Part shown: positions 36,169-46,920 of the stretch, piece by piece | Layout of the letters: the number at the start of each line of letters is the position of its first letter | Position numbering within the stretch: position 1 is the stretch's first letter | Source: Paracoccus onubensis | Lineage (GTDB): Bacteria > Pseudomonadota > Alphaproteobacteria > Rhodobacterales > Rhodobacteraceae | Direction of reading: 5' to 3' | DNA length: 64,000 nt | Assembly: GCF_003591515.1 (NCBI RefSeq) | Contig: NZ_QZCG01000003.1 | Span: 186,001 to 250,000 of the forward strand | The notes under the pieces: model-generated | Database searches by the model: none | Seen by the model: the letters and a program-made list of their open reading frames with translations, nothing else | Told to the model about the DNA's origin: nothing | Made by a program: the position numbers and the translations under genes

Positions 36169-36281
36169 AGGTATTTTCCCATCCATATAGATACCTAAAA
36201 GCAGGATTAACTTACGTTGCGGAAATTATCCAGAAGGTGTTTCCTTAGATTAAATAAATTTTATCTGGAGGAAATGAGCCG

Positions 36282-37529
36282 ATGGCCGACATTACGATCT
36301 TTCCGCAGCTTGAGATTCCCGAGACGATCGCAGCGGGCCCTGGCCCGGGCAACACCGATCCGCGAGTATTGCAGCGCTTCGCCAGCGCCGGCGTTGCGGA
36401 TCACATGCAGGCAGATGTCCTGCGCGGCATGATCGAATCGAAAATTATGTTACGCGAAATCATGGGAACCGGCAATATTCATACTTTCGGTGTAGCCGGA
36501 ACGGGTTGGAGCGGTCTGGATACCATGTTCAGCGCGGTGATGCCCGGCGACAAGGTGGTGGTCTTCACCAACGGCACCTTTTCGGGCATCGACGGATTGA
36601 CGGTTCGCATGAAGGCGGCCACAGCCGAGGAACTGGCCGCCAATTCGCTGGACCCGAAACCGGCTTCGGTGACGATTGTCGATGTGCCGCATGGCGAATC
36701 CGTGACAGGCGAGATCGTCGAGGCGGCGCTGGCCAAGCACAAGCCGAAATGGGCGGCGATGGCGCATTGGGAAACCGGCTCGGGCCGGATCAATGACCTG
36801 CGTGGCTTTTCGGATGCCTGCGAGAAGCACGGGGTGATGGGATTGATCGACGCGGTGTCGTCGCTTGGCGTCGAGGATTTTCGGATCGACGATTTCCCGG
36901 GCGTGCATGGCTGGGCCTCATGCCCGCAAAAAGGCATCTGCTGTCTGCCGCTGACCTACGCGCCGGTCTCCTTTACCGACCAATATATCCAATCGCTCCG
37001 CGCCAGCGGCACCCGCACATTCGCGGCTCATCCGATCCTCGAGGCGCGGCATTGGGGGATTATCGACGGCAAGGATGTCGAGAAGGGCACCTATCATCGC
37101 ACCCACAGCGCCTATGCCGTTGCCGCCTTCCACGAAGCGCTGCGCATCCTGTTGCAAGAGACGCTTGCCCAGCGGGCGAAGGATTATGCTTTCCACGAGG
37201 CCGCGCTGCGCGAAGCCGTCACGGCGATGGGCTGCAAGGTGACGTCGAACATGACCTCGCTGGTGGTGCTGAACCTGCCGGAAAAACTTGCCGGACGCGA
37301 GGCGGAGCTGGTGCAGTCCTGCCGGGCCGCAGGTTTCGGCATCTGGCCGACCCTGTCCGAGCCGGTTCAGGTGCGTATCGGCATTCTCAACCTGCTGACC
37401 CAGCCGGCGATCACCGAGATCGTCACGCGCTTCGGAGCGGCAATGAACGAGATGGGCGCGGATATCGACATGAGCGAAATCACCGCTCTGCTGAGCCGGC
37501 ATTTCGATCGTGCGATGGCGGCTGAATAA
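36282..37529 (+). CDS. sgaA: Serine-glyoxylate aminotransferase (serine cycle)
   Basis: This 415-residue PLP enzyme (class V fold) transfers the amino group of serine to glyoxylate, giving hydroxypyruvate and glycine. Supporting blocks are [20 protein letters not shown] near residues 14-33, [40 protein letters not shown] (Asp for PLP) and [11 protein letters not shown] with the Schiff-base Lys at about 217. It starts the plus-strand serine-cycle operon, 23 bases before mtkA. An alternative start upstream is unlikely, as GGAGGAAATGAGCCG precedes this ATG. Alanine-glyoxylate aminotransferase is related but less fitting here. Confidence 0.92.
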   Translation: MADITIFPQLEIPETIAAGPGPGNTDPRVLQRFASAGVADHMQADVLRGMIESKIMLREIMGTGNIHTFGVAGTGWSGLDTMFSAVMPGDKVVVFTNGTFSGIDGLTVRMKAATAEELAANSLDPKPASVTIVDVPHGESVTGEIVEAALAKHKPKWAAMAHWETGSGRINDLRGFSDACEKHGVMGLIDAVSSLGVEDFRIDDFPGVHGWASCPQKGICCLPLTYAPVSFTDQYIQSLRASGTRTFAAHPILEARHWGIIDGKDVEKGTYHRTHSAYAVAAFHEALRILLQETLAQRAKDYAFHEAALREAVTAMGCKVTSNMTSLVVLNLPEKLAGREAELVQSCRAAGFGIWPTLSEPVQVRIGILNLLTQPAITEIVTRFGAAMNEMGADIDMSEITALLSRHFDRAMAAE

Positions 37530-37552
37530 CGGCGCTCAAGGGAGGAGCAAAG

Positions 37553-38752
37553 ATGGATATCCATGAATATCAGGCCAAGGAAATTCTCAGTAATTTCGGT
37601 GTGGCCGTCCCGCAGGGCGCGTTAGCCTATAGCCCGGAACAGGCGGCTTACCGTGCCCGCGAGATGGGCGGCAGCCGCTGGGTGGTCAAGGCGCAGGTCC
37701 ATGCCGGGGGACGGGGCAAGGCCGGTGGCGTCAAGGTCTGCGACAGCGATGCCGAGATCCAGTCCGCGACCGAGGGCATGTTCGGGCAGAAGCTGATCAC
37801 CCATCAGACCGGCCCGGAAGGCAAGGGCATCTACCGCGTCTATGTCGAGGCGGCGGTGCCGATCGAACGCGAGATTTATCTGGGTTTCGTCCTGGACCGC
37901 GCCAGCCAGCGGGTGATGATCGTCGCCAGCGGCGAGGGCGGGATGGAGATCGAGGATATCTCGGCCGAGCGTCCCGACAGTATCGTTCGCGCGACGGTGG
38001 AACCCGCCGTTGGATTGCAGGAATTCCAGTGCCGCGAGATTGCCTTCGCGCTGGGGATCGCATCGGGAATGGTTCAGCAGATGGTGCGCACGCTTCAGGG
38101 CTGCTATCGCGCCTTCCGCGACCTTGATGCCACCATGGTCGAGGTCAACCCGCTGGTGATTACCGGCGACGGCCGCATTCTGGCGCTTGATGCGAAGATG
38201 ACCTTCGACGACAATGCGCTGTTCCGGCATCCGCAGATCTCGGAACTGCGTGACAAGTCGCAGGAAGATCCGCGCGAATCCCGTGCCGCCGACCGGGGCC
38301 TGTCCTATGTCGGCCTTGACGGCAATATCGGCTGTATCGTCAACGGCGCAGGTCTGGCGATGGCGACGATGGACACGATCAAACTGGCCGGCGGTGAGCC
38401 CGCGAACTTTCTGGATATCGGCGGCGGTGCTACGCCCGAGAGGGTGGCCAAGGCGTTCCGGCTGGTGATGTCGGACAAGAATGTGCAGGCGATCCTCGTC
38501 AATATCTTTGCAGGCATCAACCGCTGTGACTGGGTGGCCGAAGGGGTCGTGCAGGCGCTGCGCGAAAACCCGGTGGATGTGCCTGTCGTGGTGCGGCTTG
38601 CCGGCACCAATGTCGAGGAAGGCCAGAAGATACTGGCGCAAAGCGGTCTGCCGCTGATCCGCGCCACAACGCTGAACGAAGCCGCCGAGCGGGCTGTTGC
38701 GGCCTGGCGGAGCGATATGAAGACCAATTCCAATCTGAGGGCCGTCCAATGA
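37553..38752 (+). CDS. mtkA: Malate-CoA ligase (malate thiokinase) beta subunit
   Basis: The 399-residue subunit has an ATP-grasp domain ([17 protein letters not shown] at the start, [17 protein letters not shown]) and a C-terminal CoA-ligase domain with [16 protein letters not shown] and [13 protein letters not shown]. This is the succinyl-CoA synthetase beta layout. With mtkB it makes malyl-CoA from malate, ATP and CoA, the substrate of Mcl. Position between sgaA and hprA separates it from sucC. Its stop overlaps the mtkB start by four bases (ATGA). Confidence 0.92.
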   Translation: MDIHEYQAKEILSNFGVAVPQGALAYSPEQAAYRAREMGGSRWVVKAQVHAGGRGKAGGVKVCDSDAEIQSATEGMFGQKLITHQTGPEGKGIYRVYVEAAVPIEREIYLGFVLDRASQRVMIVASGEGGMEIEDISAERPDSIVRATVEPAVGLQEFQCREIAFALGIASGMVQQMVRTLQGCYRAFRDLDATMVEVNPLVITGDGRILALDAKMTFDDNALFRHPQISELRDKSQEDPRESRAADRGLSYVGLDGNIGCIVNGAGLAMATMDTIKLAGGEPANFLDIGGGATPERVAKAFRLVMSDKNVQAILVNIFAGINRCDWVAEGVVQALRENPVDVPVVVRLAGTNVEEGQKILAQSGLPLIRATTLNEAAERAVAAWRSDMKTNSNLRAVQ

Positions 38753-39630
38753 GCATTTTTCTGGATCGCGATACCAAGATCATCGTTCAGGGGATCACCG
38801 GCAAGATGGCCCGGTTCCATGCGCGCGAAATGGTCGAATACGGCTCGAACGTGGTGGGCGGCGTCGTGCCCGGCAAGGGCGGTGAAACCGTCGAAGGCGT
38901 GCCGGTCTTCAATACGGTCAAGGAAGCGGTCGCGGAAACCGGGGCCGAGGCCACGCTGGTTTTCGTGCCGCCCCCGGCCGCTGCCGACGGGATCATGGAG
39001 GCGGCGGATGCCGGTATCCGCTATTGCGTCTGCATCACCGACGGCATTCCCGCGCAGGACATGATCCGCGTCAAGCGATACATGTACCGCTATCCCAAGG
39101 AACGCCGTATGGTTCTGACCGGCCCGAATTGCGCCGGAACGATCAGCCCGGGCAAGGCTTTGCTGGGCATCATGCCGGGGCATATCTATCTACAGGGCAA
39201 TGTCGGCATCATCGGGCGCTCGGGCACTTTGGGCTACGAGGCGGCGGCGCAGTTGAAAGAGCGCGGGATCGGTGTCTCGACCAGCGTCGGTATCGGCGGC
39301 GATCCGATCAACGGGTCCTCGTTCAGAGATATCCTTGAGCAATTCGAGAATGACGACGAAACGGATCTGATCTGCATGATCGGCGAGATCGGCGGCCCGC
39401 AAGAGGCCGAGGCGGCGGAATATATCCGCGATCACGTCAGCAAGCCGGTGGTGGCCTATGTCGCGGGCCTGACCGCGCCAAAGGGGCGGACCATGGGGCA
39501 TGCGGGTGCGATCATCTCGGCCTTTGGCGAAAGCGCCAGCGAGAAGGTCGAGATCCTGAGTGCCGCAGGCGTCACCGTTGCCGAAAACCCGGCTGTGATC
39601 GGCGAGACCATCGCCCGCGTCATGCAATAG
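38749..39630 (+). CDS. mtkB: Malate-CoA ligase (malate thiokinase) alpha subunit
   Basis: The 293-residue subunit has a CoA-binding Rossmann domain ([38 protein letters not shown]) and a ligase domain with [18 protein letters not shown] and [11 protein letters not shown]. His251 in the latter is the phosphohistidine that relays phosphate. It pairs with MtkA to form malyl-CoA in the serine cycle. The gap to hprA is nine bases, so the operon continues. Succinyl-CoA synthetase alpha is the sequence relative; context decides the role. Confidence 0.92.
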   Translation: MSIFLDRDTKIIVQGITGKMARFHAREMVEYGSNVVGGVVPGKGGETVEGVPVFNTVKEAVAETGAEATLVFVPPPAAADGIMEAADAGIRYCVCITDGIPAQDMIRVKRYMYRYPKERRMVLTGPNCAGTISPGKALLGIMPGHIYLQGNVGIIGRSGTLGYEAAAQLKERGIGVSTSVGIGGDPINGSSFRDILEQFENDDETDLICMIGEIGGPQEAEAAEYIRDHVSKPVVAYVAGLTAPKGRTMGHAGAIISAFGESASEKVEILSAAGVTVAENPAVIGETIARVMQ

Positions 39631-39639
39631 GAGGGGGCG

Positions 39640-40611
39640 ATGGCAAAACCCAAGATTCTCGTCACCCGGCGCTGGCCCGAGGCTGTCGAAGCGCAGCTTT
39701 CGGAATTGTTCGACACGGATCTGAATATGTCGGACAAGCCCCTCACGCCCGAGGATTTCAAGGCGGCACTGCAAAACTATGATGCGGTGCTGCCGACGGT
39801 GACCGACAAGATCGGCGCTCCGGCGCTGGAACTGGCAAGGCCGCAGACGCGGATCCTTGCCAATTACGGGGTCGGGTACAGCCATATCGATCTGGATCGG
39901 GTCGGGCAGCATGGCATGGTCGTGACCAATACGCCGGATGTGCTGAGCGAATGCACCGCCGATCTGGCGATGACGCTTTTGCTGATGGCGGCCCGCCGCG
40001 CCGGAGAGGGCGAGCGTGAATTGCGCGCGGGCGAATGGACCGGGTGGCGGCCCACGCATCTGGTTGGCACCAAGGTCTCGGGCAAGACGCTGGGCATCAT
40101 CGGCTATGGCCGGATCGGTCAGCAGATGGCCCGGCGCGCGCATCATGGTTTCGGCATGAAGATCCTTGCCTATAACCGCAGCAGGATTGCACCCGAGATA
40201 TTGGCGAAATGCGATGCCACGCAGGTGGACAGCATCGATGAGTTGATGCCGCAATGCGATTTCATCTCGCTGCATTGTCCCGGCGGGGCGGAAAACCGGC
40301 ATCTGATCAACGCCGACCGGCTGAACCTGATGCGGCCTGACGCCTTCCTGATCAACACCGCCCGGGGAGAAGTCATCGATGAGATGGCCCTGTCTCAATC
40401 GCTGTGGTTCGAGACCATTGGCGGCGCGGCGCTTGACGTGTTCGACGGAGAGCCGAACATCAACCCCGCGCTGCGGAATTGCGAGAAGCTGGTGATGTTG
40501 CCACATCTGGGTAGCGCCACCCGCGAGGCTCGCGAGGCGATGGGATTTCGGGTTCTCGACAATCTGCGCGATTTCTTCGACGGCCGCGAACCCCGTGACA
40601 GGGTGAATTGA
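39640..40611 (+). CDS. hprA: Hydroxypyruvate reductase / glycerate dehydrogenase
   Basis: The 323-residue enzyme is a D-isomer-specific 2-hydroxyacid dehydrogenase. It has the NAD(P)-binding GYGRIGQ (about residue 152), and the catalytic triad positions in NTARGEVIDE (Arg), DVFDGEPN (Glu) and LPHLGSAT (His). It reduces hydroxypyruvate from SgaA to D-glycerate for glycerate kinase. The next gene, ppc, starts four bases before its stop. The substrate range of this family includes glyoxylate, so activity on both is expected. Confidence 0.92.
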   Translation: MAKPKILVTRRWPEAVEAQLSELFDTDLNMSDKPLTPEDFKAALQNYDAVLPTVTDKIGAPALELARPQTRILANYGVGYSHIDLDRVGQHGMVVTNTPDVLSECTADLAMTLLLMAARRAGEGERELRAGEWTGWRPTHLVGTKVSGKTLGIIGYGRIGQQMARRAHHGFGMKILAYNRSRIAPEILAKCDATQVDSIDELMPQCDFISLHCPGGAENRHLINADRLNLMRPDAFLINTARGEVIDEMALSQSLWFETIGGAALDVFDGEPNINPALRNCEKLVMLPHLGSATREAREAMGFRVLDNLRDFFDGREPRDRVN

Positions 40612-43277
40612 TGCAAGGGGATCCCGCTTATATCGATTCCGGACGGCCGGATGAGGCGGACTGTTCCTATGCAGGCGGGTTGCGCATGGAATTGCGCCGG
40701 TTATGGCAGAATGTCATCGCCCGCCGCGCGCCCGCCATCCTGCCACTATTGTCTGGCGATTGCGGGGACTTGCCGGAAGGCGATGATCTCACGTCTTATC
40801 TTCAGGGGCTGAATATCTGGTTTCAGCTTCTGAAGATTGTCGAAGAGAATGCGGCCATGCGCGCGCGGCGCATGACCGAAACGCGCGAGGGGCCAGCGGC
40901 GGTCGAGGGCAGCTTTGCAAAGGTGCTGCAAGGCTGCGCCGATATGCCGCCAGAACTTTTCCGGCAGGTTGCCGGCGAACTTTCCGTGGGCGTCACCCTG
41001 ACCGCCCATCCGACCGAGGCGAAGCGGGTGACGGTTCTGGAAATCCACCGGCGCATCTATCGGGCGCTGGTGACACTTGAAACGCAACGTTGGACACCCC
41101 GGGAACGGGCTCGGCTTCTGGCCGATATCGAAAGCGAGATCGATCTGCTTTGGCTGACCGGCGAGTTGCGGCTGAAGCGTCCGTCTCCGATCGACGAGAT
41201 CGACTGGGGGCTACAATTCTTTCGCGACAGCCTGTTCGACGCGATGCCAGATCTGTTCCGGCAATTCAATGATGCGGTTGCCGATTGCTTTGGCCATGCC
41301 GAGGATTTCCGGCCCTGCCTGCATTTTCATTCCTGGATCGGCGGCGACCGCGATGGCAATCCCAATGTCACGATAGAGACCACTCGGGCCGCATTGGCGC
41401 GCAACAAGGCGGCGATCCTCGATAAATATCTGGCCGTGCTTGCGGTGGCGGCGCGGCATCTGAGCATCAGCAGCTCGATTTCACGCCTGCCCGATGCGGC
41501 GCAGGAACGGTTGACCAAGGTGATCGAAGCTGCGCCGCCGGACGGCGGGGATGAATATCGCAATCCGGGCGAACTGTTCCGTCAGGCGATGAGCGCGATG
41601 CAGCGGCGCATCAAAGCCCTGCGCGAGGGCGATGGTCCCGCCTATGTCCATGTAGGGGAATTCACTGCCGAGCTTCGTTCGGTCGAGGCCGCTCTGGCGG
41701 CGATCGCCGCCGATGGTCTGGCTGCCCGTCTGATCCGCCCTATCCGCTGGCTGGCCGAAGTCTTCGGCTTTCGGATCGTCACGCTGGATGTCAGGCAGAA
41801 TTCGTCGGTCACGACGCAGGTTCTGGCGGAAATCTGGGATTTGAACCGCCCCGCTCCCAGCTATGGCACGGCGGAATGGTCAACGCGATTGCGCACCGAA
41901 CTGGCAGGAGCCGGACTGCCCTGGATCGACCGCGAGCGGCAAAGCCCGCAGGCACGCGAATTGCTTGATCTGCTTGTGCTGATGCACAAGACCCGGTTCA
42001 GCGTCGATCCGCAGGCAATGGGACCCTTCATTCTGTCGATGACCCGGTCCTGCGACGATCTGCTGGGGGTGTTCCTGCTGGCTCGCTATGCCGGCTTCGG
42101 CGCCGAGCGGCTTGATCTGCGTGTCGTGCCGCTGTTCGAAACCATCGACGACCTGCGCGCCGCGCCGCAGATATTGGACGAATTGCTGCGCGTTCCCCTG
42201 GCCCGGCGCAGCCTGACGGCGGGAAACAGCCGGATCGAAATCATGCTGGGCTATTCCGACAGCAACAAGGATGGCGGGTTCTTCTGCTCCAACTGGGAGC
42301 TGGAAAAAGCGCAGCGCAGCATTACCCGTGTCTTGGCGGCGCATGACCTTGTGCCGGTCTTCTTCCATGGTCGCGGCGGTTCGGTCAGCCGTGGCGGAGC
42401 GCCGACCGAGCGTGCCATCGCCGCCCAACCGCGCGGCACCATCAACGGCCAGCTTCGCACCACTGAACAGGGCGAGGTTGTTTCTTCGAAATTCGCCAAT
42501 CGCGGCACCGCGCAGAACGAGCTGGAATTGCTGGTTTCCTCGGTTCTGGGGCAATCGCTGAAAACGAAACCCGACCCGGCCCGCCCGGAATTCAACGACA
42601 CGTTCGAGGCCCTGTCGGGCATGTCGCAAACTGCCTATAGCACCCTGCTGCACGCGCCCGGTTTCATCGATTATTTCCAGCAGGCCAGTCCCGTCGAGGA
42701 ATTGGCGATGCTGAAAATGGGATCGCGCCCGGCACGGCGGTTCGGGGCGCAAAGCCTTGACGATCTGCGGGCGATCCCATGGGTCTTTGCATGGTCGCAG
42801 AACCGCCATCTGATCACCGGCTGGTATGGTTTCGGCTCGGCTGTGAGTTCGTTTCGCCGGTATCGCGGGGAAGCGGGGGACGAGTTGCTGCACAAGATGT
42901 TCAGCAAGTCCCGGCTGTTTCGCCTGATCGCGGACGAGGTCGAGAAATCGCTGTTTCAGGTGGATATGCGAATTGCCGGCAAATACGCGGCTCTGGTGTC
43001 CGACCAGGTGATCCGCGACGAGATTTTCGGACGCATCCGGCAGGAATACGAACAAAGCTGTGCCGCGATCCGGTTCCTGAATCAGGGTGCCGAGATCGGG
43101 GCGCGCTTTCCCAACATGGCGGCCCGTTTCGACCGGGTTCAGCACGATCTGAGCCGGATCCACGAACTCCAGATTACTTTGCTGCGCGGGATACGTGGCG
43201 GTTCGGAACGCGGCCTGTCCGTGCCGCTGATGCAATCGATGAACAGTATTTCGGCGGCGCTTGGCTGGACCGGATAG
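40608..43277 (+). CDS. ppc: Phosphoenolpyruvate carboxylase
   Basis: The 889-residue enzyme carboxylates PEP to oxaloacetate, the CO2-fixing step of the serine cycle. Family landmarks are the catalytic His in TAHPTEAKR (His134), [52 protein letters not shown] and [20 protein letters not shown]. Length and motifs match full-length bacterial PEPC. It overlaps hprA by four bases and precedes glyA by 20. The serine-cycle form is usually insensitive to acetyl-CoA, which sequence alone cannot show. Confidence 0.95.
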   Translation: MMQGDPAYIDSGRPDEADCSYAGGLRMELRRLWQNVIARRAPAILPLLSGDCGDLPEGDDLTSYLQGLNIWFQLLKIVEENAAMRARRMTETREGPAAVEGSFAKVLQGCADMPPELFRQVAGELSVGVTLTAHPTEAKRVTVLEIHRRIYRALVTLETQRWTPRERARLLADIESEIDLLWLTGELRLKRPSPIDEIDWGLQFFRDSLFDAMPDLFRQFNDAVADCFGHAEDFRPCLHFHSWIGGDRDGNPNVTIETTRAALARNKAAILDKYLAVLAVAARHLSISSSISRLPDAAQERLTKVIEAAPPDGGDEYRNPGELFRQAMSAMQRRIKALREGDGPAYVHVGEFTAELRSVEAALAAIAADGLAARLIRPIRWLAEVFGFRIVTLDVRQNSSVTTQVLAEIWDLNRPAPSYGTAEWSTRLRTELAGAGLPWIDRERQSPQARELLDLLVLMHKTRFSVDPQAMGPFILSMTRSCDDLLGVFLLARYAGFGAERLDLRVVPLFETIDDLRAAPQILDELLRVPLARRSLTAGNSRIEIMLGYSDSNKDGGFFCSNWELEKAQRSITRVLAAHDLVPVFFHGRGGSVSRGGAPTERAIAAQPRGTINGQLRTTEQGEVVSSKFANRGTAQNELELLVSSVLGQSLKTKPDPARPEFNDTFEALSGMSQTAYSTLLHAPGFIDYFQQASPVEELAMLKMGSRPARRFGAQSLDDLRAIPWVFAWSQNRHLITGWYGFGSAVSSFRRYRGEAGDELLHKMFSKSRLFRLIADEVEKSLFQVDMRIAGKYAALVSDQVIRDEIFGRIRQEYEQSCAAIRFLNQGAEIGARFPNMAARFDRVQHDLSRIHELQITLLRGIRGGSERGLSVPLMQSMNSISAALGWTG

Positions 43278-43297
43278 AGAGCAACAGGAGAAATGAC

Positions 43298-44593
43298 ATG
43301 AACGAACAGCAATTGATTTCCGGCTTCTTCACCGAGGATCTTTCCGCAAGGGATCCGCAGATTTTCGAGGCGATCGAGAAGGAACTGGGCCGTCAACGGG
43401 ACGAGATCGAACTGATCGCCTCCGAAAATATCGTCAGCCGCGCCGTGATGCAGGCGCAGGGTTCGGTGATGACCAACAAATATGCCGAGGGTTATCCGGG
43501 CCGGCGCTATTACGGCGGCTGCCAGTTCGTGGATATCGCCGAGGATCTTGCGATTGACCGGGCAAAGCAGCTTTTCGGCTGCGGTTTTGCCAATGTGCAG
43601 CCGAATTCGGGCAGTCAGGCCAATCAGGGGGTGTTTCTGGCGCTGTGCAAGCCCGGTGATACGATCATGGGGATGAGCCTTGACGCAGGCGGGCACCTGA
43701 CGCACGGCGCCGCTCCGAACCAGTCGGGGAAATGGTTCAATGCGGTGCAATATGGTGTGCGCAAGCAGGACAACATGATCGATTACGATCAGGTCGAGAC
43801 GCTGGCGAAAGAACATCAGCCAAAGCTCATCATCGCTGGCGGCAGCGCCATTCCCCGGCAGATCGATTTCGCCCGGATGCGGCAGATCGCGGATCAGGTT
43901 GGCGCTTATCTGCTTGTGGATATGGCCCATTTCGCGGGGCTGGTGGCCGCGGGCGAACATCCCAGCCCCTTCCCGCATGCGCATGTCGCCACCACGACCA
44001 CGCATAAGACCCTGCGCGGCCCGCGCGGCGGGATGATCCTGACCAATGACGAGGCAATCGCGAAAAAGGTGAATTCGGCGATCTTCCCCGGCCTTCAGGG
44101 CGGACCGCTGATGCATGTGATCTCGGCCAAGGCCGTCGCGTTCGGCGAGGCGCTTCAGCCGTCGTTCAAGACCTATATCCGTCAGGTGATCACCAATGCG
44201 CAGGCATTGAGCGATCAGCTGATCAAGGGCGGTCTGGACACGGTGACGCATGGCACCGATACGCATGTGGTGCTTGTCGACCTGCGGCCCAAGGGCGTGA
44301 CCGGCAAGGCGACCGAAGCCGCGCTTGGCCGTGCGCATATCACCTGCAACAAGAACGGCGTGCCCTTCGACCCGGAAAAACCCACCGTGACCAGCGGCAT
44401 CCGGCTTGGCAGCCCGGCGGGCACGACCCGCGGCTTCGGCGAGACCGAGTTCCGTCAGATCGCAGATTGGATCATCGAGGTGGTGGACGGTCTGGTGGCC
44501 AATGGCGAAGACGGCAATGGCGAGGTCGAGGCGCAGGTCAAGGCCAAGGTTGCCGATCTTTGCCAGCGCTTTCCGGTCTATCCGGGGCTTTGA
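43298..44593 (+). CDS. glyA: Serine hydroxymethyltransferase
   Basis: The 431-residue PLP enzyme joins methylene-THF to glycine to give serine, the entry point of C1 carbon to the serine cycle. Typical motifs are [50 protein letters not shown] and the Schiff-base Lys237 in [14 protein letters not shown] chose the ATG at 43298 (MNEQQLIS); the frame is open further upstream but lies within ppc. It is the last gene of the plus-strand serine-cycle operon, with a strong dyad downstream. Confidence 0.95.
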   Translation: MNEQQLISGFFTEDLSARDPQIFEAIEKELGRQRDEIELIASENIVSRAVMQAQGSVMTNKYAEGYPGRRYYGGCQFVDIAEDLAIDRAKQLFGCGFANVQPNSGSQANQGVFLALCKPGDTIMGMSLDAGGHLTHGAAPNQSGKWFNAVQYGVRKQDNMIDYDQVETLAKEHQPKLIIAGGSAIPRQIDFARMRQIADQVGAYLLVDMAHFAGLVAAGEHPSPFPHAHVATTTTHKTLRGPRGGMILTNDEAIAKKVNSAIFPGLQGGPLMHVISAKAVAFGEALQPSFKTYIRQVITNAQALSDQLIKGGLDTVTHGTDTHVVLVDLRPKGVTGKATEAALGRAHITCNKNGVPFDPEKPTVTSGIRLGSPAGTTRGFGETEFRQIADWIIEVVDGLVANGEDGNGEVEAQVKAKVADLCQRFPVYPGL

Positions 44594-44621
44594 TCCTCTG
44601 GTGACATTGCGACAACTTGCC

Positions 44622-44663
44622 AGCGCCGTTCTGCGTTAACGTAAAGCAAAGCGGAACGGCGCT
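44622..44663 (+). terminator. Long dyad after glyA, possible terminator
   Basis: AGCGCCGTTC at 44622-44631 pairs perfectly with GAACGGCGCT at 44654-44663 around a 22-base loop, starting 29 bases after the glyA stop. There is no clear T-run, so Rho-independent activity is uncertain. More GC-rich inverted repeats continue to about 44730. The rest of the gap to 44862 holds nothing recognised. Confidence 0.5.
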
Positions 44664-44862
44664 GCTCTCTCCCGCCCGGGAGCAGGGGCCGGGGGCTCGC
44701 CGGGAAGCGCCCGACCGCCCCTGGGCGAGGCTCTGGTGAGGTTATCCTGCGGGTTCGGCGATGTGTGGGGGGCACGATAAAAGGCAGGCCACCATTGCCG
44801 TGATGCCCACCCTGCGGTCGAGCGGTGCCCGGCTCTGCAAGTTTGCTGAACCTGGGCTGCTG

Positions 44863-45870
44863 TCAGGATTTCATTGGCTTCAGTTCCTGCCGCGCCGTCG
44901 CGGCCATATCGTGAAGACGCTCCCCTGCGGGCACGATATCCTTGATCGCACCGGATCCCTGCCCGGCAAACAACGCCATGGCTTCCAGATCGCCGGTGGT
45001 TGTCCGCAAGGGTGAATCGGTGCTGAAGCGCAGGCGGGGCTGGGTATCGTCCCAGGCGATGGCTTCGCGGGGCAGGGTGGCGGGATCATGACCGAAATAG
45101 CGGCCCTGCAGCGCCTCGGTCACGCTGTTGGCGATCACCCGCACCGCGGCGCCCTTGGGCCAGTTCAGCACGAAGGCATCGGTCAGGATCGTGTCCTTGC
45201 CAGTGGCGCTGGTCACACGGGTCTTGTGATAATCATGGGCAAAGGATTCGTCTGTGGCCAGAAAGGCGGTGCCGCATTGCACGCCGTCCAGTCCGGCAAG
45301 AAGCGCGGTGGCCAGATCGCGGCCGGTCGATATGCCGCCCGCGAGAGCGACGGGCAGCTTGCTGCCGGCACGAACCGCGCGGGCAAGTTCCAGCCCGGCG
45401 CTGCGACCGTGGACATGACCGCCCGCTTCGACACCCTGTGCGATCAGAACATCCACCCCGGCCTTTTCGGCCTTGGAGGCGGCTTCGAGCGTGCCGACCT
45501 GATGCAACACCATGCATCCGGCTGCTTTCACACGTTCGATGATCGCGGGCATGACATCCCAGAAGAAGGAAAAGGCATCGATGCCCAGATCGAGGCAACA
45601 TTGAATCTGGGCGTCCAGCAAATCGGGATCGGTCGCCGAGGGGATCAGGTTGACCGCAAAGGAGTGATCGGTCGCGGCGCGAAGCGCCTTGATCTCGGAT
45701 GCGATCAGGGCGGGATCTTCGCGGACCATTCCAAGTGTTGCGTAACCGCCGGCTTCGGCAATGGCAGCGGCAAGTTCCCATCTTGCGACGCCGCCCATAC
45801 CCGCCAGCAGGATCGGAAGCTCGCAGCCAAGCAGATCGCAAAGAGGCGTATGGAGGGGATCCTTGGTCAT
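44863..45870 (-). CDS. Nitronate monooxygenase-like FMN enzyme
   Basis: The 335-residue protein starts at the ATG complementary to 45870 (MTKDPLHTPLCDLLG). It has the FMN TIM-barrel of the nitronate monooxygenase/2-nitropropane dioxygenase family: PILLAGMGGVARWELAAAIAE, VLHQVGTLEAASKAEKAGVD, VLIAQGVEAGGHVHG and VALAGGISTGRDLATALLAGLDG. Family members oxidise alkyl nitronates, and some are quinone reductases or enoyl-ACP reductases. It is the last gene of a seven-gene minus-strand operon headed by small membrane proteins and an APC permease, so a link to nitrogen-compound metabolism is plausible but unproven. Confidence 0.85.
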   Translation of the reverse strand: MTKDPLHTPLCDLLGCELPILLAGMGGVARWELAAAIAEAGGYATLGMVREDPALIASEIKALRAATDHSFAVNLIPSATDPDLLDAQIQCCLDLGIDAFSFFWDVMPAIIERVKAAGCMVLHQVGTLEAASKAEKAGVDVLIAQGVEAGGHVHGRSAGLELARAVRAGSKLPVALAGGISTGRDLATALLAGLDGVQCGTAFLATDESFAHDYHKTRVTSATGKDTILTDAFVLNWPKGAAVRVIANSVTEALQGRYFGHDPATLPREAIAWDDTQPRLRFSTDSPLRTTTGDLEAMALFAGQGSGAIKDIVPAGERLHDMAATARQELKPMKS

Positions 45871-45889
45871 GTCTTGAACTCCCGGCTGT

Positions 45890-46171
45890 TTAACCGCCCC
45901 GGTGTTGCCAGACCGCATGTCGAATGCGGGCATAGCGATAGGCATCGAATATCGCCATCGCATAGACAAAGACGCCGCCCGAGAATTTACCCAGAAGCGA
46001 TACATCCGGCGCCGCGGTCTTGAGCGTATAACCGCCCAGCAGGAACATGAAGAACAGAAACAGCAGGCCACGGAAAGGCTGCCGGTTCAGCACCTGTCCG
46101 ACGCCGGGCAGGATGATGGCAACGGCAAGGACCAGATAAGGATTCGGGGGGCGATGGGTTACGGGTTTCAT
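45890..46171 (-). CDS. Small membrane protein with two helices
   Basis: The 93-residue protein has two hydrophobic segments (PYLVLAVAIILPGVGQVL and FRGLLFLFFMFLLGGYTL) and the PGVGQxxNRQPFRG turn that resembles TM2-type domains. Start at 46171 (MKPVTHRPPNPY) overlaps the upstream gene's stop by four bases. It belongs to the same minus-strand operon as the APC permease. No function is recognised. Confidence 0.7.
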   Translation of the reverse strand: MKPVTHRPPNPYLVLAVAIILPGVGQVLNRQPFRGLLFLFFMFLLGGYTLKTAAPDVSLLGKFSGGVFVYAMAIFDAYRYARIRHAVWQHRGG

Positions 46172-46863
46172 GCGGCGCGCCGGGAATCGTCCAGGCCATA
46201 ATGCTCGATATCGGCCTTGATCGCTTGCAGGCGCTCCAGTACCGGGGCGATCTGGTCGGGTGAAAGCGGCGTCCGGCCCATCTCGGCATCCCGGAAAAGC
46301 AGATAGCGTGTGCGATCCGCCTCTTCCGCCAGGAATACGATGCGCAGGCCCTTTGGTGATATCACCAGCTCCTTGATCCGGGGATTGTCGAACAGGGACA
46401 GATGCGGGGCAAGCAGTTCCTCGGGCAGCAGATGCCGGGGATCGTCGGTGCGAATGGCGCAATCCTGGGGGAAACCGTCGGGGATCGCGATCTGGTCCGG
46501 CAGGCGGTGGAAGCCTGAGAAGGGTTCGACCCCGGTGGGCCGGATCATCAGGTTGAAGGTGGAAAGCACCGGCAGCGGGCCGGGCAGGGTGACCAGCACC
46601 CATAGGGCAGGTAGCTTGCGGAAAGTCAGCGTATCCGGGACGACCTGCAGATCGGCCATGCTATCTTCGTATTTGCCCGAAAGGCGCGGAAAGCCCGTTG
46701 CGCATCGGCTCAGGCGGGGGGCGGAGAACAGCGCTCGGCAATGGTCGAAATAGGCAAGCCGCGACAGGCGTCTCGCATGCGCCGCGCGGATGCTTTGGTG
46801 GGCAAGCATGGCGACGCCCGCACCCGCCATGATCAGCAGAAGGGTCAGCCCGTAATTCTGCAT
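46168..46863 (-). CDS. Unknown membrane-anchored protein
   Basis: The 231-residue protein begins with a single N-terminal hydrophobic segment (YGLTLLLIMAGAGVAMLAHQ, residues about 4-23) and then has a soluble domain of about 200 residues with no motif I know. The segment may be an uncleaved anchor. It lies 57 bases after the permease and overlaps the two-helix protein gene. Conserved-looking stretches such as PKGLRIVFLAEEADRTRYLL and DNPRIKELVISPKG suggest a folded domain. Role unknown; the operon suggests it works with the permease. Confidence 0.65.
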   Translation of the reverse strand: MQNYGLTLLLIMAGAGVAMLAHQSIRAAHARRLSRLAYFDHCRALFSAPRLSRCATGFPRLSGKYEDSMADLQVVPDTLTFRKLPALWVLVTLPGPLPVLSTFNLMIRPTGVEPFSGFHRLPDQIAIPDGFPQDCAIRTDDPRHLLPEELLAPHLSLFDNPRIKELVISPKGLRIVFLAEEADRTRYLLFRDAEMGRTPLSPDQIAPVLERLQAIKADIEHYGLDDSRRAA

Positions 46864-46920
46864 GGTGGTGGCCTCCGGTTTGGTTCTGCCGCCGGAGGGA
46901 AGACCGGCGGCAGGCGGGTT

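Noticed and set aside
41880..43235. 451-residue antisense ORF opposite ppc
   Set aside because: Shadow of the PEP carboxylase gene; no motif or ribosome site.
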